Positions 1 to 10,961 are shown, counted from the stretch's first letter. The stretch: DNA of 64,000 bases from JBBPZA01 sp963728925 (GCA_963728925.1 CAVSMB010000017.1:98558-162557); one strand, 5' to 3'. Numbers and translations are program-made. The notes: generated by a model not told the origin, from the sequence alone.

Positions 1-1
1 T

Positions 2-415
2 GGGGGAGAGCAGCGCGCCGAGCAGCGCGCACTCGGTCCAGCCCAGATCGGTCAGCACGTGAGCGCCGACGGCGACGATGGCGCCGGTGATCGGCATGGC
101 GAGCACGAGCTTGCGCAGCGGCAGCCGCCACTCCTTCTGCAGCATCTCGGCCTCGACCTCGAGCCCGTCGCGAAAGAGGATGGTGACCAACGCGACGACC
201 GCGAGTCCCGCGACGAAGGTGGAGCGGGGGTTGAAGTCCAGGACCTCGAGGCCTCCCTGGCCCAGCGCGAAGCCGGCGAGCACGAAGAGCGCCGTGAGCG
301 ACAGGAAGCTCCGGTGGACCAGGCCCGAGACGACCGCTCCGGCCACGAGGAGCAGTCCGAGAACGAGCACTGTCTGGTCGAAGGCGTCGGAGACCCCGGC
401 GGCGAGCAGCTCCAC
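2..415 (-). CDS. Cation/proton antiporter, N-terminal part (cut by window edge)
   Basis: The minus strand reads without a stop for 138 codons from a GTG at 415 to the left edge. It gives an N-terminus with hydrophobic segments at about residues 15-32, 38-52, 66-82 and 104-122. The short polar stretch RDGLEVEAE between segments and the Asp/Glu-poor helices resemble CPA-type Na+(K+)/H+ exchangers (NhaP/Kef-like), which exchange cations for protons across the cytoplasmic membrane. The start is inferred from the onset of the hydrophobic pattern, as no clear ribosome site precedes it. It is divergent from the hydrolase at 455, with a 39-base gap that must hold both promoters. The catalytic region lies outside the window, so the subfamily is uncertain. 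Confidence 0.72.
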   Translation of the reverse strand, partial: MELLAAGVSDAFDQTVLVLGLLLVAGAVVSGLVHRSFLSLTALFVLAGFALGQGGLEVLDFNPRSTFVAGLAVVALVTILFRDGLEVEAEMLQKEWRLPLRKLVLAMPITGAIVAVGAHVLTDLGWTECALLGALLSP

Positions 416-454
416 GCAAGTAGAGTGACAAAGGGAACGAGAGAGGGTCCTGGG

Positions 455-1249
455 TTGCGCATCACGGTCTTGGGAAAGTCGCCGTCGTGGCAGGACGCGG
501 ACGGGGCGTGCAGCGGCTACCTCATCGAGGAGGAATCGACGACCGTCCTGCTGGACTGCGGGAACGGCGTGTTCTCCAAGCTGCGCAAGTACCGCGACTA
601 CGTGGGCGTCGATGCGGTCGTCATCTCCCACCTGCACGCCGACCACTTCCTCGACCTCGTGCCCTTCAGCTACGCGCTCACCTACGCGCCGCGCCAGCAG
701 TCGGCGCCCGTCGACCGCTGGCCGGGCACCGACGCGCCGGCCCGACCCGCGCTCCACGCTCCCGCAGGCGCGCGGGAGACGTTCCGCCGTGTGGTTGGCG
801 CGTGGGGCAACGAGGACCTGATCGAGCACGCCTTCGAGCTGCGCGAGTACGACGCGGCCGACACGATCGACATCGGCTCGCTCCGGCTGCGCTTCCACGA
901 GGTCCCGCACTTCATGACCACGCACGCGATCGACGTCGCCTCGACCAACGGCGGCGGCCGCTTCACCTACGGCGCGGATTGCCGGCCGACCGACGAGCTC
1001 GTCGCCTTCGCCCGCGACACCGACCTGCTGATGGTGGAGGCGACCCTGCCGCGGCCCGAGCACACCGGCGCCCGCGGTCACCTCACCCCGGCGGAGGCGG
1101 GCGATCACGGCCGCCGAGCCGGCGCCCGCCGTCTTGTCATCACGCACATCTCCGACGAGCTCGACGAGCACTGGGCGCGCGAGCAGGCCCAGGAGGCCTA
1201 CGGCGACCGCGTCGAGGTCGCGGCCGAGGGCGCGGTCTACACCGTCTAG
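455..1249 (+). CDS. MBL-fold metallohydrolase (RNase Z-like)
   Basis: This 264-residue protein has the metallo-beta-lactamase fold metal motif HLHADHF (about residues 55-61). Further candidate ligands are in HFMTTHA, the DCRPTDE segment and the C-terminal VITHISDE. The domain arrangement (beta strand LRITVLG, then LLDCGNG, then HxHxDH) matches the RNase Z/ElaC-like branch of MBL hydrolases, which bind two zinc ions and cut phosphodiester bonds; the actual substrate is unknown. A TTG start is chosen because GAGAGGG lies 8 bases upstream and the canonical LRITVLG strand begins there. Reading further upstream would run into the divergent antiporter gene. The Hsp20 gene follows after 13 bases, so co-transcription is possible. 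Confidence 0.8.
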   Translation: MRITVLGKSPSWQDADGACSGYLIEEESTTVLLDCGNGVFSKLRKYRDYVGVDAVVISHLHADHFLDLVPFSYALTYAPRQQSAPVDRWPGTDAPARPALHAPAGARETFRRVVGAWGNEDLIEHAFELREYDAADTIDIGSLRLRFHEVPHFMTTHAIDVASTNGGGRFTYGADCRPTDELVAFARDTDLLMVEATLPRPEHTGARGHLTPAEAGDHGRRAGARRLVITHISDELDEHWAREQAQEAYGDRVEVAAEGAVYTV

Positions 1250-1262
1250 CCTTCGGGCCGGG

Positions 1263-1717
1263 ATGACGCCGCACGACCCCTTCGGCACCTTCGGCCGGAC
1301 GCGCCGCGAGCTGGACGTGCTGTTCGGCGACGCGCTCGAGCGCCGCGAGCTCGCCCGCTCGCGCGGCGGCTTCCTCCCCTCGGTCGACGTCTACTACACC
1401 GGCGACCCGGCCACAGCGGTCGTCGAGGCCGAGCTCGCTGGCATCGACAGCGCCGAGATCGCGCTCGAGATCCACGGCCGCGAGCTCGTGATCACCGGCA
1501 TGCGCCGGCGCGGCGACAGCCAGAGGCGCGCCTACCAGCAGCTCGAGATCGAGAACGGCCCGTTTCGCCGCGTGATCGCGCTCGGGGCCGACGTCCAGGC
1601 CGACCGCGCCGCCGCCGCCTACCGGGACGGGATCCTGCGCGTCGAGCTGCCGCTCGCCCAGCCGGCACATCCGACGCGCGCGGTCTCGGTCCGGATCGTC
1701 AGCCGGGGCGAGCTGCC

Positions 1718-1721
<4 letters not shown>
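1263..1721 (+). CDS. Hsp20/alpha-crystallin family small heat-shock protein
   Basis: This 152-residue protein has an alpha-crystallin domain at about residues 40-140: PSVDVYYTGD, then AELAGIDSAEIALEI and YRDGILRVELPLAQP. The last part is the conserved GxLxVxLP-type strand (here GILRVELP). Small heat-shock proteins hold unfolding proteins in oligomers in the cytoplasm without ATP. The ATG at 1263 follows the hydrolase closely. The stop overlaps the GTG of lon (GTGA at 1718-1721), so the chaperone and the protease are translationally coupled, which makes sense for shared protein quality control. No HspR-type operator was recognised upstream. Confidence 0.88.
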
Positions 1722-4174
<2,453 letters not shown>

Positions 4175-4241
4175 CAAGTCGGTGGCGCGCGCGCAGTGCG
4201 GGTATGCTGAACCCCACCACGCACACGTCCGAGGGAGTTGT

Positions 4242-4709
4242 ATGGCAGCGAAGCAGAAGGCCGCCAAGGGTGCGGCGAGTGTGGGATCGGCGGCGATCGC
4301 CGCTCGCAGCAACCCCTACGTCCAGCGCCTGATCCAGGACGCCGAGTTGCGCGACAACCTCCTCGAGGCCTACGAATCGGGGCGGAGCGCGTACGGCCGG
4401 CTGAGCAACGGCAAGGCGCCGACGAAGGTCCTGCTGGAGAACAAGAAGCTCCACAAGGACCTGTCCAACGCCGCCGAGAACCTCCGCGACGCGAGCGCCG
4501 CGCTGCGCGAGGGGCCCAAGAAGAAGAAGCGCCGCTTCGGGCGCGTCCTGCTGCTCGGCGTGGTCGGCGCCGGCCTGGCGCTCGCGCTCAGCGAGGGGCT
4601 GCGCTCCAAGGTGCTCGACCTGCTCTTCGGCGCCGAGGAGGAGTTCGACTACAGCTCGACCACGGTGCCGCCGGCGCCGGCTCCCGAGCCGGCCTCGTCG
4701 ACGACCTAG
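4242..4709 (+). CDS. Small single-pass membrane protein, unknown function
   Basis: This 155-residue protein was not recognised. A GAGGGA ribosome site lies 5 bases before the ATG. The N-terminus is Lys/Ala-rich, followed by a helical stretch (about 25-95). A basic KKKKRR cluster sits immediately before one transmembrane segment (about 100-120, LLLGVVGAGLALALSEG). A short acidic, Pro/Ser/Thr-rich tail ends the protein. By the positive-inside rule the N-terminal helical domain should be cytoplasmic and the tail outside. It stands alone after lon and is followed by a strong hairpin terminator. Confidence 0.7.
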   Translation: MAAKQKAAKGAASVGSAAIAARSNPYVQRLIQDAELRDNLLEAYESGRSAYGRLSNGKAPTKVLLENKKLHKDLSNAAENLRDASAALREGPKKKKRRFGRVLLLGVVGAGLALALSEGLRSKVLDLLFGAEEEFDYSSTTVPPAPAPEPASSTT

Positions 4710-4734
4710 GGTCGCCGCCCATCACCGCCGTGCC

Positions 4735-4758
4735 GAAGGCGCCCTCCGGGGCGCCTTC
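4735..4758. terminator. Hairpin terminator between convergent genes
   Basis: A 10-bp perfect GC-rich inverted repeat (GAAGGCGCCC with GGGCGCCTTC) with a four-base loop lies between the convergent genes ending at 4709 and 4829. A T-poor tail follows on both strands. It probably stops transcription from both sides. Confidence 0.7.
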
Positions 4759-4828
4759 GTCGTGCGGCGGCGGGCGCCTCAGCCTCGCCGCCGTCGTCCG
4801 GGTCGGCGAAAGGCGCCACTCTCCCGTG

Positions 4829-5860
4829 CTATCCCCCGCTGCCGGTGGGGGACGTCTCGGTGCTGGTGGTCTTGCCTTCGGTGCTGGTCGTCTTGCCGTC
4901 CGAGCCCGATCCGCCCGTCCCCGACCCGTTGTCGCTCGAGTCCTCTGAGCCCTTCTCGCGGACGTACTCGACGGACTCGCCCGTGAAACCCTTGGCGGAG
5001 TAGCCGTCGGTCGCGGCGTAGGCCTCGTCCTCGGTGCCGAAGCGGCCCGCCCACACCATCCACAGGCCGTCGGAGAGGTTCTTGTACTTGGAGGTCTCCA
5101 GGATTCCGGCCGGCACGCCCTTGGCCCGCGCCTTGCGGGCCAGCGCCTCGGCTTCGTCCTTGCTCGTCGTAGAGAGGAGGATCACCGAGTAGGCCTTCTT
5201 GCCGGCGGGCCACTCCTCGACCGGCGCGGGCGCCGTGGTCGTCGAGCCACCGCCGCCACCGCCGCCACCGCCGCCACCGCCGCCACCGCCGCTGCTTCCG
5301 CCACCGCCGCTGGAGGTCGAGCTCGAGCCGGTGTCGGACGAGCCCGAGCTCGAGCCCGAGGACGTGCCGGTATCGGGTGACGAGCTCGCCGCGCCGCCGG
5401 CGTCCGAGGGGACGGGGGCCGGGGTGTCGGTCGTGTTCGGGCTGGTCTCGGGGGTGGTCGCGCCGGGGCTGTCGGAGGCCTTGGGCGCGTCGGGCGTCGG
5501 GGACGCCGGTACCGGCGCGGCCGGCGCAGGCGCCGCCGCGACGTACTTGCGGACGGTCTTGGCCTTCGCGACCTCGGCGTCCTTGGCGACCTCGCTGAGG
5601 GCCAGCGCGAGCCCGGCGATCAGGATCAGGCCGACGGAAGCCATGACCGCGGCAGGCTGGTGCCAGCGCGGGGTGGTCTCCTCGATGCGGCTGCCGCACT
5701 CCAGGCACCACTCCTGATCGTGCGCGGCGGGCGTCCCGCACTCGGGGCAGGAATGGGCGACGCCCTCGGGCCCGGGGCTTGGTCCGGCGCCCTCGTGACT
5801 CGGAGAAGTGGCGCCCACGGGGGCGGCCGTGCTGGGGAAGATGCGGTCTATGAAGCTCAT
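4829..5860 (-). CDS. Membrane protein with N-terminal zinc ribbon and C-terminal SPOR domain
   Basis: In this 343-residue protein, residues 38-56 hold a zinc-ribbon pair (CPEC and CLEC). One transmembrane helix lies at about 72-92. A long Ser/Gly/Pro linker contains a run of some 20 glycines (encoded near 5250-5300). Residues 220-300 match a SPOR domain (AYSVILLSTTSKDEAEALA, then GLWMVWAGRFGTEDEAYA). SPOR domains bind glycan strands lacking stem peptides at division sites, so the C-terminus is likely outside the membrane and the zinc ribbon inside. The pairing suggests a cytoplasm-to-wall link, but no partner gene is nearby. The start is ATG at 5860, with a weak ribosome site. Confidence 0.75.
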   Translation of the reverse strand: MSFIDRIFPSTAAPVGATSPSHEGAGPSPGPEGVAHSCPECGTPAAHDQEWCLECGSRIEETTPRWHQPAAVMASVGLILIAGLALALSEVAKDAEVAKAKTVRKYVAAAPAPAAPVPASPTPDAPKASDSPGATTPETSPNTTDTPAPVPSDAGGAASSSPDTGTSSGSSSGSSDTGSSSTSSGGGGSSGGGGGGGGGGGGGGGSTTTAPAPVEEWPAGKKAYSVILLSTTSKDEAEALARKARAKGVPAGILETSKYKNLSDGLWMVWAGRFGTEDEAYAATDGYSAKGFTGESVEYVREKGSEDSSDNGSGTGGSGSDGKTTSTEGKTTSTETSPTGSGG

Positions 5861-5940
5861 GGCAGGAACGCCGGACCCGGCGCGCCAGTATAAACGCGAC
5901 CGGGAGGTCCCCGATGCGGTTTCCGTTGCCCCAGGGCCCG

Positions 5941-6053
5941 GCCTCGGCTCGCTCGCGGCCTGGGCCTCGGCTCGCTCGCGGCCTGGGCCTCGGCTCGCTC
6001 ACGGCCCGGGCCTCGGCCCGCCCACGACCCGGCCTCGGCCCGCCCACAACCCG
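5941..6053. repeat. Imperfect 22-23 bp tandem repeat, five units
   Basis: Units beginning GCCTCGG start at 5941, 5964, 5987, 6010 and 6032. The first two are identical over 23 bases, and later ones drift and shorten to 22. The array fills the gap between the divergent SPOR protein and TetR genes and keeps no long frame of its own. It could be a regulator-binding array or a slippage product. Confidence 0.85.
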
Positions 6054-6125
6054 CTCTCGGCTGATCGTCCAGCGGCCCTCTCCCGTCTATCGACCCGGCT
6101 GGCCGGCCAGCTAGGATCCGGTGCC

Positions 6126-6731
6126 GTGGAGGCCGCCGTCACCCCGAGAGCGTTGTCGGGCGACAAGGCACAGCGCATCGTCGACGCTATGCGATCGAGC
6201 GTGGCCGTTCGCGGGGCGGCGGGCTCGACCTTCGACCACGTGGCGCGCGAGGCGGGCGTCTCCCGCGGGCTGCTGCACTACTACTTCGGGACGAAGGAGC
6301 GGCTGCTCGTCGAGGTCGTTCGGCGCGACACCGAGATCCGTGTCGCCAAGCTCGATGAGGCGCTCGCCGCGGCCCGCTCGTCCGACGACTTCGTCGACAT
6401 CCTCGTGCGCTCCCTCGAGGATGTCGTCGAGCACGATCCGGCGATCCTCACCCTGACCTTCGAGCTCTTCACGGTAGGCCTGCGCAACCCCGAGATCGGC
6501 GCCGAGATGGCCCAGCTCTTCGGCGCGACGCGGGCGATGCTGGCCGAGCGGCTGGCGGCCAAGCACGAGGAGGGCGTCCTGCACCTCTCGGGGGATCCCG
6601 ACGCGGTCGCCACGACGCTGTTCGCCCTGGGTGACGGGCTCGGGCTCTGGGCCCTCAGCGAGCCCGGCCACGATCTCGGCCCGACCCTGCGGGCGGGCGT
6701 CACGTGCGCTCGCGCTGTGCTCGGCGCCTGA
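6126..6731 (+). CDS. TetR/AcrR family transcriptional regulator
   Basis: This 201-residue protein has an N-terminal helix-turn-helix at about residues 36-68 (FDHVAREAGVSRGLLHYYFG), the standard TetR signature ending YYFGTKERLL. The C-terminal helical ligand domain (about 80-195) carries LTFELFTVGLRNPEI, typical of BetI-like members. It should bind a palindromic operator as a dimer and release it on ligand binding. The GTG at 6126 is chosen because AGGA lies about 9 bases upstream and the protein length fits the family. The gene sits downstream of the tandem repeat and 53 bases before the DUF2993 gene, which it may control. Confidence 0.88.
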   Translation: MEAAVTPRALSGDKAQRIVDAMRSSVAVRGAAGSTFDHVAREAGVSRGLLHYYFGTKERLLVEVVRRDTEIRVAKLDEALAAARSSDDFVDILVRSLEDVVEHDPAILTLTFELFTVGLRNPEIGAEMAQLFGATRAMLAERLAAKHEEGVLHLSGDPDAVATTLFALGDGLGLWALSEPGHDLGPTLRAGVTCARAVLGA

Positions 6732-6784
6732 CGCCGGCGCGCGACTCGCCGGCTTCGCCCACCTCCGGTGAGCTGGCTCCTCGC

Positions 6785-7468
6785 ATGAGCGATCGGCTGC
6801 GCGCCGTCCGCTGGACCCGTGTGGCGCTCATCGCGGCGATCGTCGTGGTCAGCGCGCTGATCCTCGCTGAGCTCTTCCTTCCCGGGATCGCCGCGGACCG
6901 GATCCGTGACCGGCTCGGCGACGAGGCCCAGGTCCGCCGCGTGGAGGTCCGCGCAACACCCGCCATCACGCTGCTGTGGAAGCACGCCGACGAGGTCGAC
7001 ATCGACGTTGGGGAGCTTCGCACGGGCAAGGGCGGCGGCGCCGGGCTGCTCGACGACGCGCGCGGCGTGGACCGGATCGATGCGCGGGTCGCGCTGCTGC
7101 GGGCCGGAGGCGCCGTCCTGCGAGACGTGACGCTGCGCAAGGCCGGAGACCGGCTCGTGGGCAGCGCGCGCGCGACCAGCGCCGAGATCGCCGCCGCAGC
7201 CCCGGGTGGTCTCAGGGTCGCGCCGGTCGGCGTCCAGGACGGGACGCTCGTGCTCCGCGGCGGGGTCAGCGTCCTCGGCCAGGTCGTCGGGGCGACCGCC
7301 AGGCTCCAGGCCGACGGCGGGGCGATCAAGATCGTCCCCGACGTCCCGCTGATCGGCGCCTTCCTCGAGCTGACGGTGTTCAGCGACGCCCGCCTCAGCG
7401 TCGACTCGGTCCGGGCGAGGGCGGAGGGGGACAGCTACGTCCTCACGGCCGTGGGCCACCTCACGTGA
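6785..7468 (+). CDS. DUF2993/LmeA-like lipid-binding membrane-anchored protein
   Basis: This 227-residue protein has a transmembrane anchor at about residues 14-34, then IAADRIRDRLG and VRRVEVRATPAITLLWKHAD. These are the hallmarks of the DUF2993 family, whose mycobacterial member LmeA binds phosphoinositides and supports lipomannan elongation. The rest alternates beta strands (VALLRAGGAVLRDVTLR, and others), consistent with a lipid-cradle fold on the outer face of the membrane. ATG at 6785 was chosen over an in-frame start inside the preceding tetR gene. It probably shares a transcript with tetR. The exact lipid partner is unknown. Confidence 0.75.
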   Translation: MSDRLRAVRWTRVALIAAIVVVSALILAELFLPGIAADRIRDRLGDEAQVRRVEVRATPAITLLWKHADEVDIDVGELRTGKGGGAGLLDDARGVDRIDARVALLRAGGAVLRDVTLRKAGDRLVGSARATSAEIAAAAPGGLRVAPVGVQDGTLVLRGGVSVLGQVVGATARLQADGGAIKIVPDVPLIGAFLELTVFSDARLSVDSVRARAEGDSYVLTAVGHLT

Positions 7469-7544
7469 GGGCGAGGGCGGGCCGCCCGCGGAGGGAAGGC
7501 AGCCGGCCGTCGTCTGACCGCCGCATGTGCTTGCATCAAGCGCG

Positions 7545-7874
7545 ATGTGGCTCTTCGCCGCCTGGGTCGGCCTCGTGGGGGGCGTCGGCCTGCTCCACGA
7601 CGCACCGCTCTACGCCGTGTGCTTCCTCGCCCTCGGTCTCGCGGGCCTGACGAAGACCGTCCTGGGCGCTGGTCGCTTCCTGCGCACCGTGCCGGCGATC
7701 GTCGCCCGCGAGCGCGAGGCTCGCGCGGCGGCGCCCCGGCGGGCCCGGTCGCGGCTCGCGCCCCCGCGGCCCGCTCGCCTCGAGCCGTCACCTGCCGTGG
7801 CCCGTCGCCGCGCCGCGCCGGCTCGCCGGACGACCGCGCCGCAGGCTCGCGACCAGCAGCGCGCCGCCGCCTGA
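7545..7874 (+). CDS. Small two-helix membrane protein with basic tail
   Basis: The 109-residue ORF from ATG 7545 has two hydrophobic segments (about 2-18 and 22-48). A strongly Arg/Ala-rich, Pro-containing tail (residues 60-109) probably stays in the cytoplasm. No family was recognised. The strong codon bias at third positions supports coding, but the tail is compositionally simple, so the real C-terminal extent is less sure. It lies 76 bases after the DUF2993 gene on the same strand. Confidence 0.55.
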   Translation: MWLFAAWVGLVGGVGLLHDAPLYAVCFLALGLAGLTKTVLGAGRFLRTVPAIVAREREARAAAPRRARSRLAPPRPARLEPSPAVARRRAAPARRTTAPQARDQQRAAA

Positions 7875-7908
7875 CGGCCCGCCTGCGACACGCGGGGATT
7901 CCGGGCGC

Positions 7909-9456
7909 TCAGCCGGCTGCGGCCTGATCGCCGCTCGAGGCGGAGGAAGCGGCCGCGCCCGACGAGCCGGCGGAGCTCGAGCCGCCCGAGGAGGATCCTG
8001 CCGACGACGACGAGCCGGCCGAGGACGAGCCCGCGGCCGACGACGCGCCGCCGGAGGAGGAGCCGCCGGACGAGGAGGCGCCCGACGAGGCGGACCCGCT
8101 CGCGGCGGCGTCGCCGGAGGAGGAGCCGGCCGAGGAGCCGCCGCCCGAGGATGAGCCGCTCGACGACGAGCTGCCCGAAGAGCCCCTCGACGACGAGCTG
8201 CCCGAAGAGCCGCTCGAAGAGGAGCTGCCCGACTCGTCACCCGACGAGCCGCTCTTCGTGGTGGCGCCGGAGTCGCTCGGCGGATCGCTCTTCGACGATC
8301 CGTCGGTCTTCGGAGACTCGTCGGGCGCCGGGTCCTTGACGGCGGTCGTGGTCTGGTCGGCCGCGGGAGCGGGAGCCGGCGTAGGCGCGGGAGTGGGCGG
8401 CGTGCCGGTGGTTTCGACGGGCGGTGTCACGACGGGCGGTGTCACGACCGGCGGCGTCTCGACGGGGGGCGTCTCGACCGGCGGCGTCTCGACGGGGGGC
8501 GTCTCGACCGGCGGAGTCACGACGGGCGGCGGAGCGTCGGGAACGGTCGGGTCGGTGCCGTACTGCTGCTCGACGAAGTCGGCGATCCCGTCGGCATCGG
8601 TGTCCTCCAGCCCATCGGGGATTCCGTTGCCCTTGGTGTCGGGCAAGGCCGGGTTGTCGCCGATCCGGTCTTCGACCGCGTCGCGCAACCCGTCGCCGTC
8701 GCTGTCCTCCTCGCCGTCGAGGATTCCGTTGCCCTTCGAGTCGACGGAGCGTGGATTGCTCCGCACGCGGAACTCGTTGAGGTTGCGCACGCCGTCGCCG
8801 TCGGTGTCGAGGTCGGCGTCCTTCGCGCTGCGAGGATTCAAGCCGGTGTTGACCTCCCACCCGTCCCGCATCTCGTCGCCGTCGGTGTCGGCGGAGCGGG
8901 GGTTGGTGCGGAGGAGGGTCTCCTCGGCGTCGGGAATCCCGTCGCGGTCGGTGTCCAGCAGCGCGATGAAGGGCCCAGGCTCGTCCGTGGCGGGCGGGAG
9001 CGGCAGCAACGTGACGCCGGGCCGGCCCTCGGGCGCGGTGATGGGCGAGACGGTCCCGCCGCCCGAGCCACCGGCGCCGCCGCCACCGAGCGGGGCCGTC
9101 GACGTCGAGCTGCCACCACCGAGCCCGGAGAGAAGACCGTCGAGCCCGGCGCCCGTGAGGGAGCCGGGCCCGGCGGGGGCGGTCGGCGAGGCGCCGACCG
9201 CCCCGCCGAGACCGCGCATGAACGCCGGCGCCGAGCGACTGCGGAGGGAGCTCGACGTCGCCGTCTGGGTGGCCTCGGGATGGTGGCCTCGAAATGGGTT
9301 GGCGACCTTGACCTTCGTGACGCCCGTGAGCTGAGCGACGGCCAGCGGCAGGACGACGACCATCAGGAAGCCGACGACGACGAACACCGCCGTGGCCCGG
9401 TTGGTCTCGTCCGACACGAGGCGGCGGACGACCGATGGCACCGAACGCGGAGTCAC
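7909..9456 (-). CDS. Thrombospondin type-3 repeat surface protein with Ser/Gly tail
   Basis: This 515-residue protein has a transmembrane anchor at about 22-42. From about 165 to 330 there are several Asp-rich calcium-binding repeats of the TSP3 kind (DTDRDGIPDAEE, DTDGDEMRDGWEV, DSDGDGLRDAVED, DTDADGIADFVEQ). Then come about eight PPVET/PPVVT units, and finally roughly 100 residues of almost pure Ser/Gly/Ala. TSP3 repeats fold around Ca2+ and are common in secreted bacterial surface proteins. The chain is probably anchored by its N-terminus and extends outward. The GTG start at 9456 precedes the anchor directly. Function is unknown; adhesion or wall spacing is a guess. Confidence 0.78.
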   Translation of the reverse strand: MTPRSVPSVVRRLVSDETNRATAVFVVVGFLMVVVLPLAVAQLTGVTKVKVANPFRGHHPEATQTATSSSLRSRSAPAFMRGLGGAVGASPTAPAGPGSLTGAGLDGLLSGLGGGSSTSTAPLGGGGAGGSGGGTVSPITAPEGRPGVTLLPLPPATDEPGPFIALLDTDRDGIPDAEETLLRTNPRSADTDGDEMRDGWEVNTGLNPRSAKDADLDTDGDGVRNLNEFRVRSNPRSVDSKGNGILDGEEDSDGDGLRDAVEDRIGDNPALPDTKGNGIPDGLEDTDADGIADFVEQQYGTDPTVPDAPPPVVTPPVETPPVETPPVETPPVETPPVVTPPVVTPPVETTGTPPTPAPTPAPAPAADQTTTAVKDPAPDESPKTDGSSKSDPPSDSGATTKSGSSGDESGSSSSSGSSGSSSSRGSSGSSSSSGSSSGGGSSAGSSSGDAAASGSASSGASSSGGSSSGGASSAAGSSSAGSSSSAGSSSGGSSSAGSSGAAASSASSGDQAAAG

Positions 9457-9559
9457 ACGAGTCCCATCGGCACGAATGGGCCACCTTCATGAGGTCTCAA
9501 AACCGGTCCAACGCTTTCCACCGTGGGTCCCTCGACATTTGTTCGAGGCGAATTTCGGC

Positions 9560-10915
9560 TCACCCGAGCTTCGGGCTGCGCCAGTCTCCGCCCAGCCGTC
9601 GCACGAGCTCGTCACCGACCGCATCGGCGGAAATGCGCTCCTGCTTGAGCGAGTCCCGATCGCGGAGCGTCACGGTGCCATCTTCGGCGGTCTGGTGGTC
9701 GACGGTGATCGCCCACGGCGTCCCGATCTCGTCCTGCCGGCGGTAGCGCCGGCCGATCGACCCGCCCTCGTCGTATTCGGAGGTCATCCTGCCCCGCAGC
9801 CCCTCGTGGATGCGCCTCGCCGCCTCGGGCTGGCCCTCCTTGCGTAGCAGCGGCAGCACCGCCACCTTGACCGGCGCGAGCTGGGGGTGGAGGCGCAGGA
9901 CGGTCCTGGACTCGGACTCGATCTCCTCCTCGTCGTAGGCGTCGACGAGGAAGGCGAGCGTCGCGCGGTCGGCGCCGGCGGCGGGCTCGATGACGTGGGG
10001 GACGTAGCGCTCGCCGCTCTGCTGGTCGAAGTACTCGAGCTTCTCGCCCGAGAACTCGGCGTGCCTGCCCAGGTCGAAGTCGCCCCGGTTGGCGATCCCC
10101 TCGAGCTCCTGCCAGCCGATCGGGAAGAGGTACTCGATGTCCGCCGTGCCACTGGAGTAGTGCGAGAGCTCGTCGGCCTCGTGCTCGCGCAACCGAAGGT
10201 GGTCGGGGCGGATGCCGAGGTCCTCGTACCAACGCCGGCGGGCGTCCTTCCAGTAGGCGTACCAGCGGCCGGCCTCGTCGGGCGGCACGAAGAACTCCAT
10301 CTCCATCTGCTCGAACTCGCGCGTGCGGAAGACGAAGTTGCCCGGCGTGATCTCGTTGCGGAACGACTTGCCGACCTGGGCGATGCCGAAAGGCGGCTTC
10401 TTGCGGGCGAACTGCAGGACGTTCTTGAAGTTGATGAAGATGCCTTGGGCCGTCTCGGGGCGCAGGTACACGGTCGCCCCCGACTCCCGCACCGGGCCCA
10501 TCGTCGTCTCGAACATCAGGTTGAAGTCGCGCGCGGCGGTGAGGTCGCACTCGGGGCCCTCCCCGGGATGGACGGAGGGCTTGCGGGGACACTGGACGTC
10601 CTCGAGCTTGTCGGCGCGGAAGCGCTGCTTGCATGCCCGGCAGTCGACGAGCGGGTCGGTGAAGCCCGCAAGGTGACCGGAGGCCTCCCACACGCGCGGG
10701 TGCTGCAGGATCGCCGAGTCCAGGGCGACGATGTCGTCGCGCTCCTGGAGCATCGATCGCCACCACTGCGCCTTGACGTTGTTCTTGAGAAGAACGCCGT
10801 AGTGCCCGTAGTCGTAGGTCGAGCCGAGCCCGCCGTAGATCTCCGAGCTCGGGAACACGAAGCCACGGCGCTTGGAGAGCGCGACGATGCGATCCATGGT
10901 GACGACGTCAGGCAC
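9560..10915 (-). CDS. glyQS: Glycyl-tRNA synthetase, alpha2 type
   Basis: This 451-residue class II enzyme charges tRNA-Gly. The N-terminal signature is FPSSEIYGGLGSTYDYGHYG. A zinc-site-like insertion (CRACKQRF and a later VQCPRKP) follows. Class II motif 2 is in FRNEITP and the substrate pocket lies around YLRPETAQGIF. GWQELEGIANRGDFDLGRH is the glycine-binding region. The C-terminal anticodon domain (about 350-440) contains LAPVKVAVLPL. Length and domain order match the homodimeric enzyme of actinobacteria and eukaryotes, not the alpha2beta2 GlyQ/GlyS form. It is divergent from the FmdB gene. Confidence 0.96.
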   Translation of the reverse strand: MPDVVTMDRIVALSKRRGFVFPSSEIYGGLGSTYDYGHYGVLLKNNVKAQWWRSMLQERDDIVALDSAILQHPRVWEASGHLAGFTDPLVDCRACKQRFRADKLEDVQCPRKPSVHPGEGPECDLTAARDFNLMFETTMGPVRESGATVYLRPETAQGIFINFKNVLQFARKKPPFGIAQVGKSFRNEITPGNFVFRTREFEQMEMEFFVPPDEAGRWYAYWKDARRRWYEDLGIRPDHLRLREHEADELSHYSSGTADIEYLFPIGWQELEGIANRGDFDLGRHAEFSGEKLEYFDQQSGERYVPHVIEPAAGADRATLAFLVDAYDEEEIESESRTVLRLHPQLAPVKVAVLPLLRKEGQPEAARRIHEGLRGRMTSEYDEGGSIGRRYRRQDEIGTPWAITVDHQTAEDGTVTLRDRDSLKQERISADAVGDELVRRLGGDWRSPKLG

Positions 10916-10961
10916 GGCGTCGGAGGGTATCGAGGGCGAAATCCGCCGTCCCTGGCACTCC

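Noticed and set aside
59..454. Plus-strand extension of the hydrolase ORF and other long frames in 52-465
   Set aside because: The minus strand encodes a convincing antiporter N-terminus there. The plus-strand text is its low-complexity shadow, and the hydrolase fold starts at 455.
8430..8540. Short regular repeats resembling a CRISPR array
   Set aside because: They are in-frame codon repeats (PPVET) of the surface protein, with no spacers of constant length and no cas genes.
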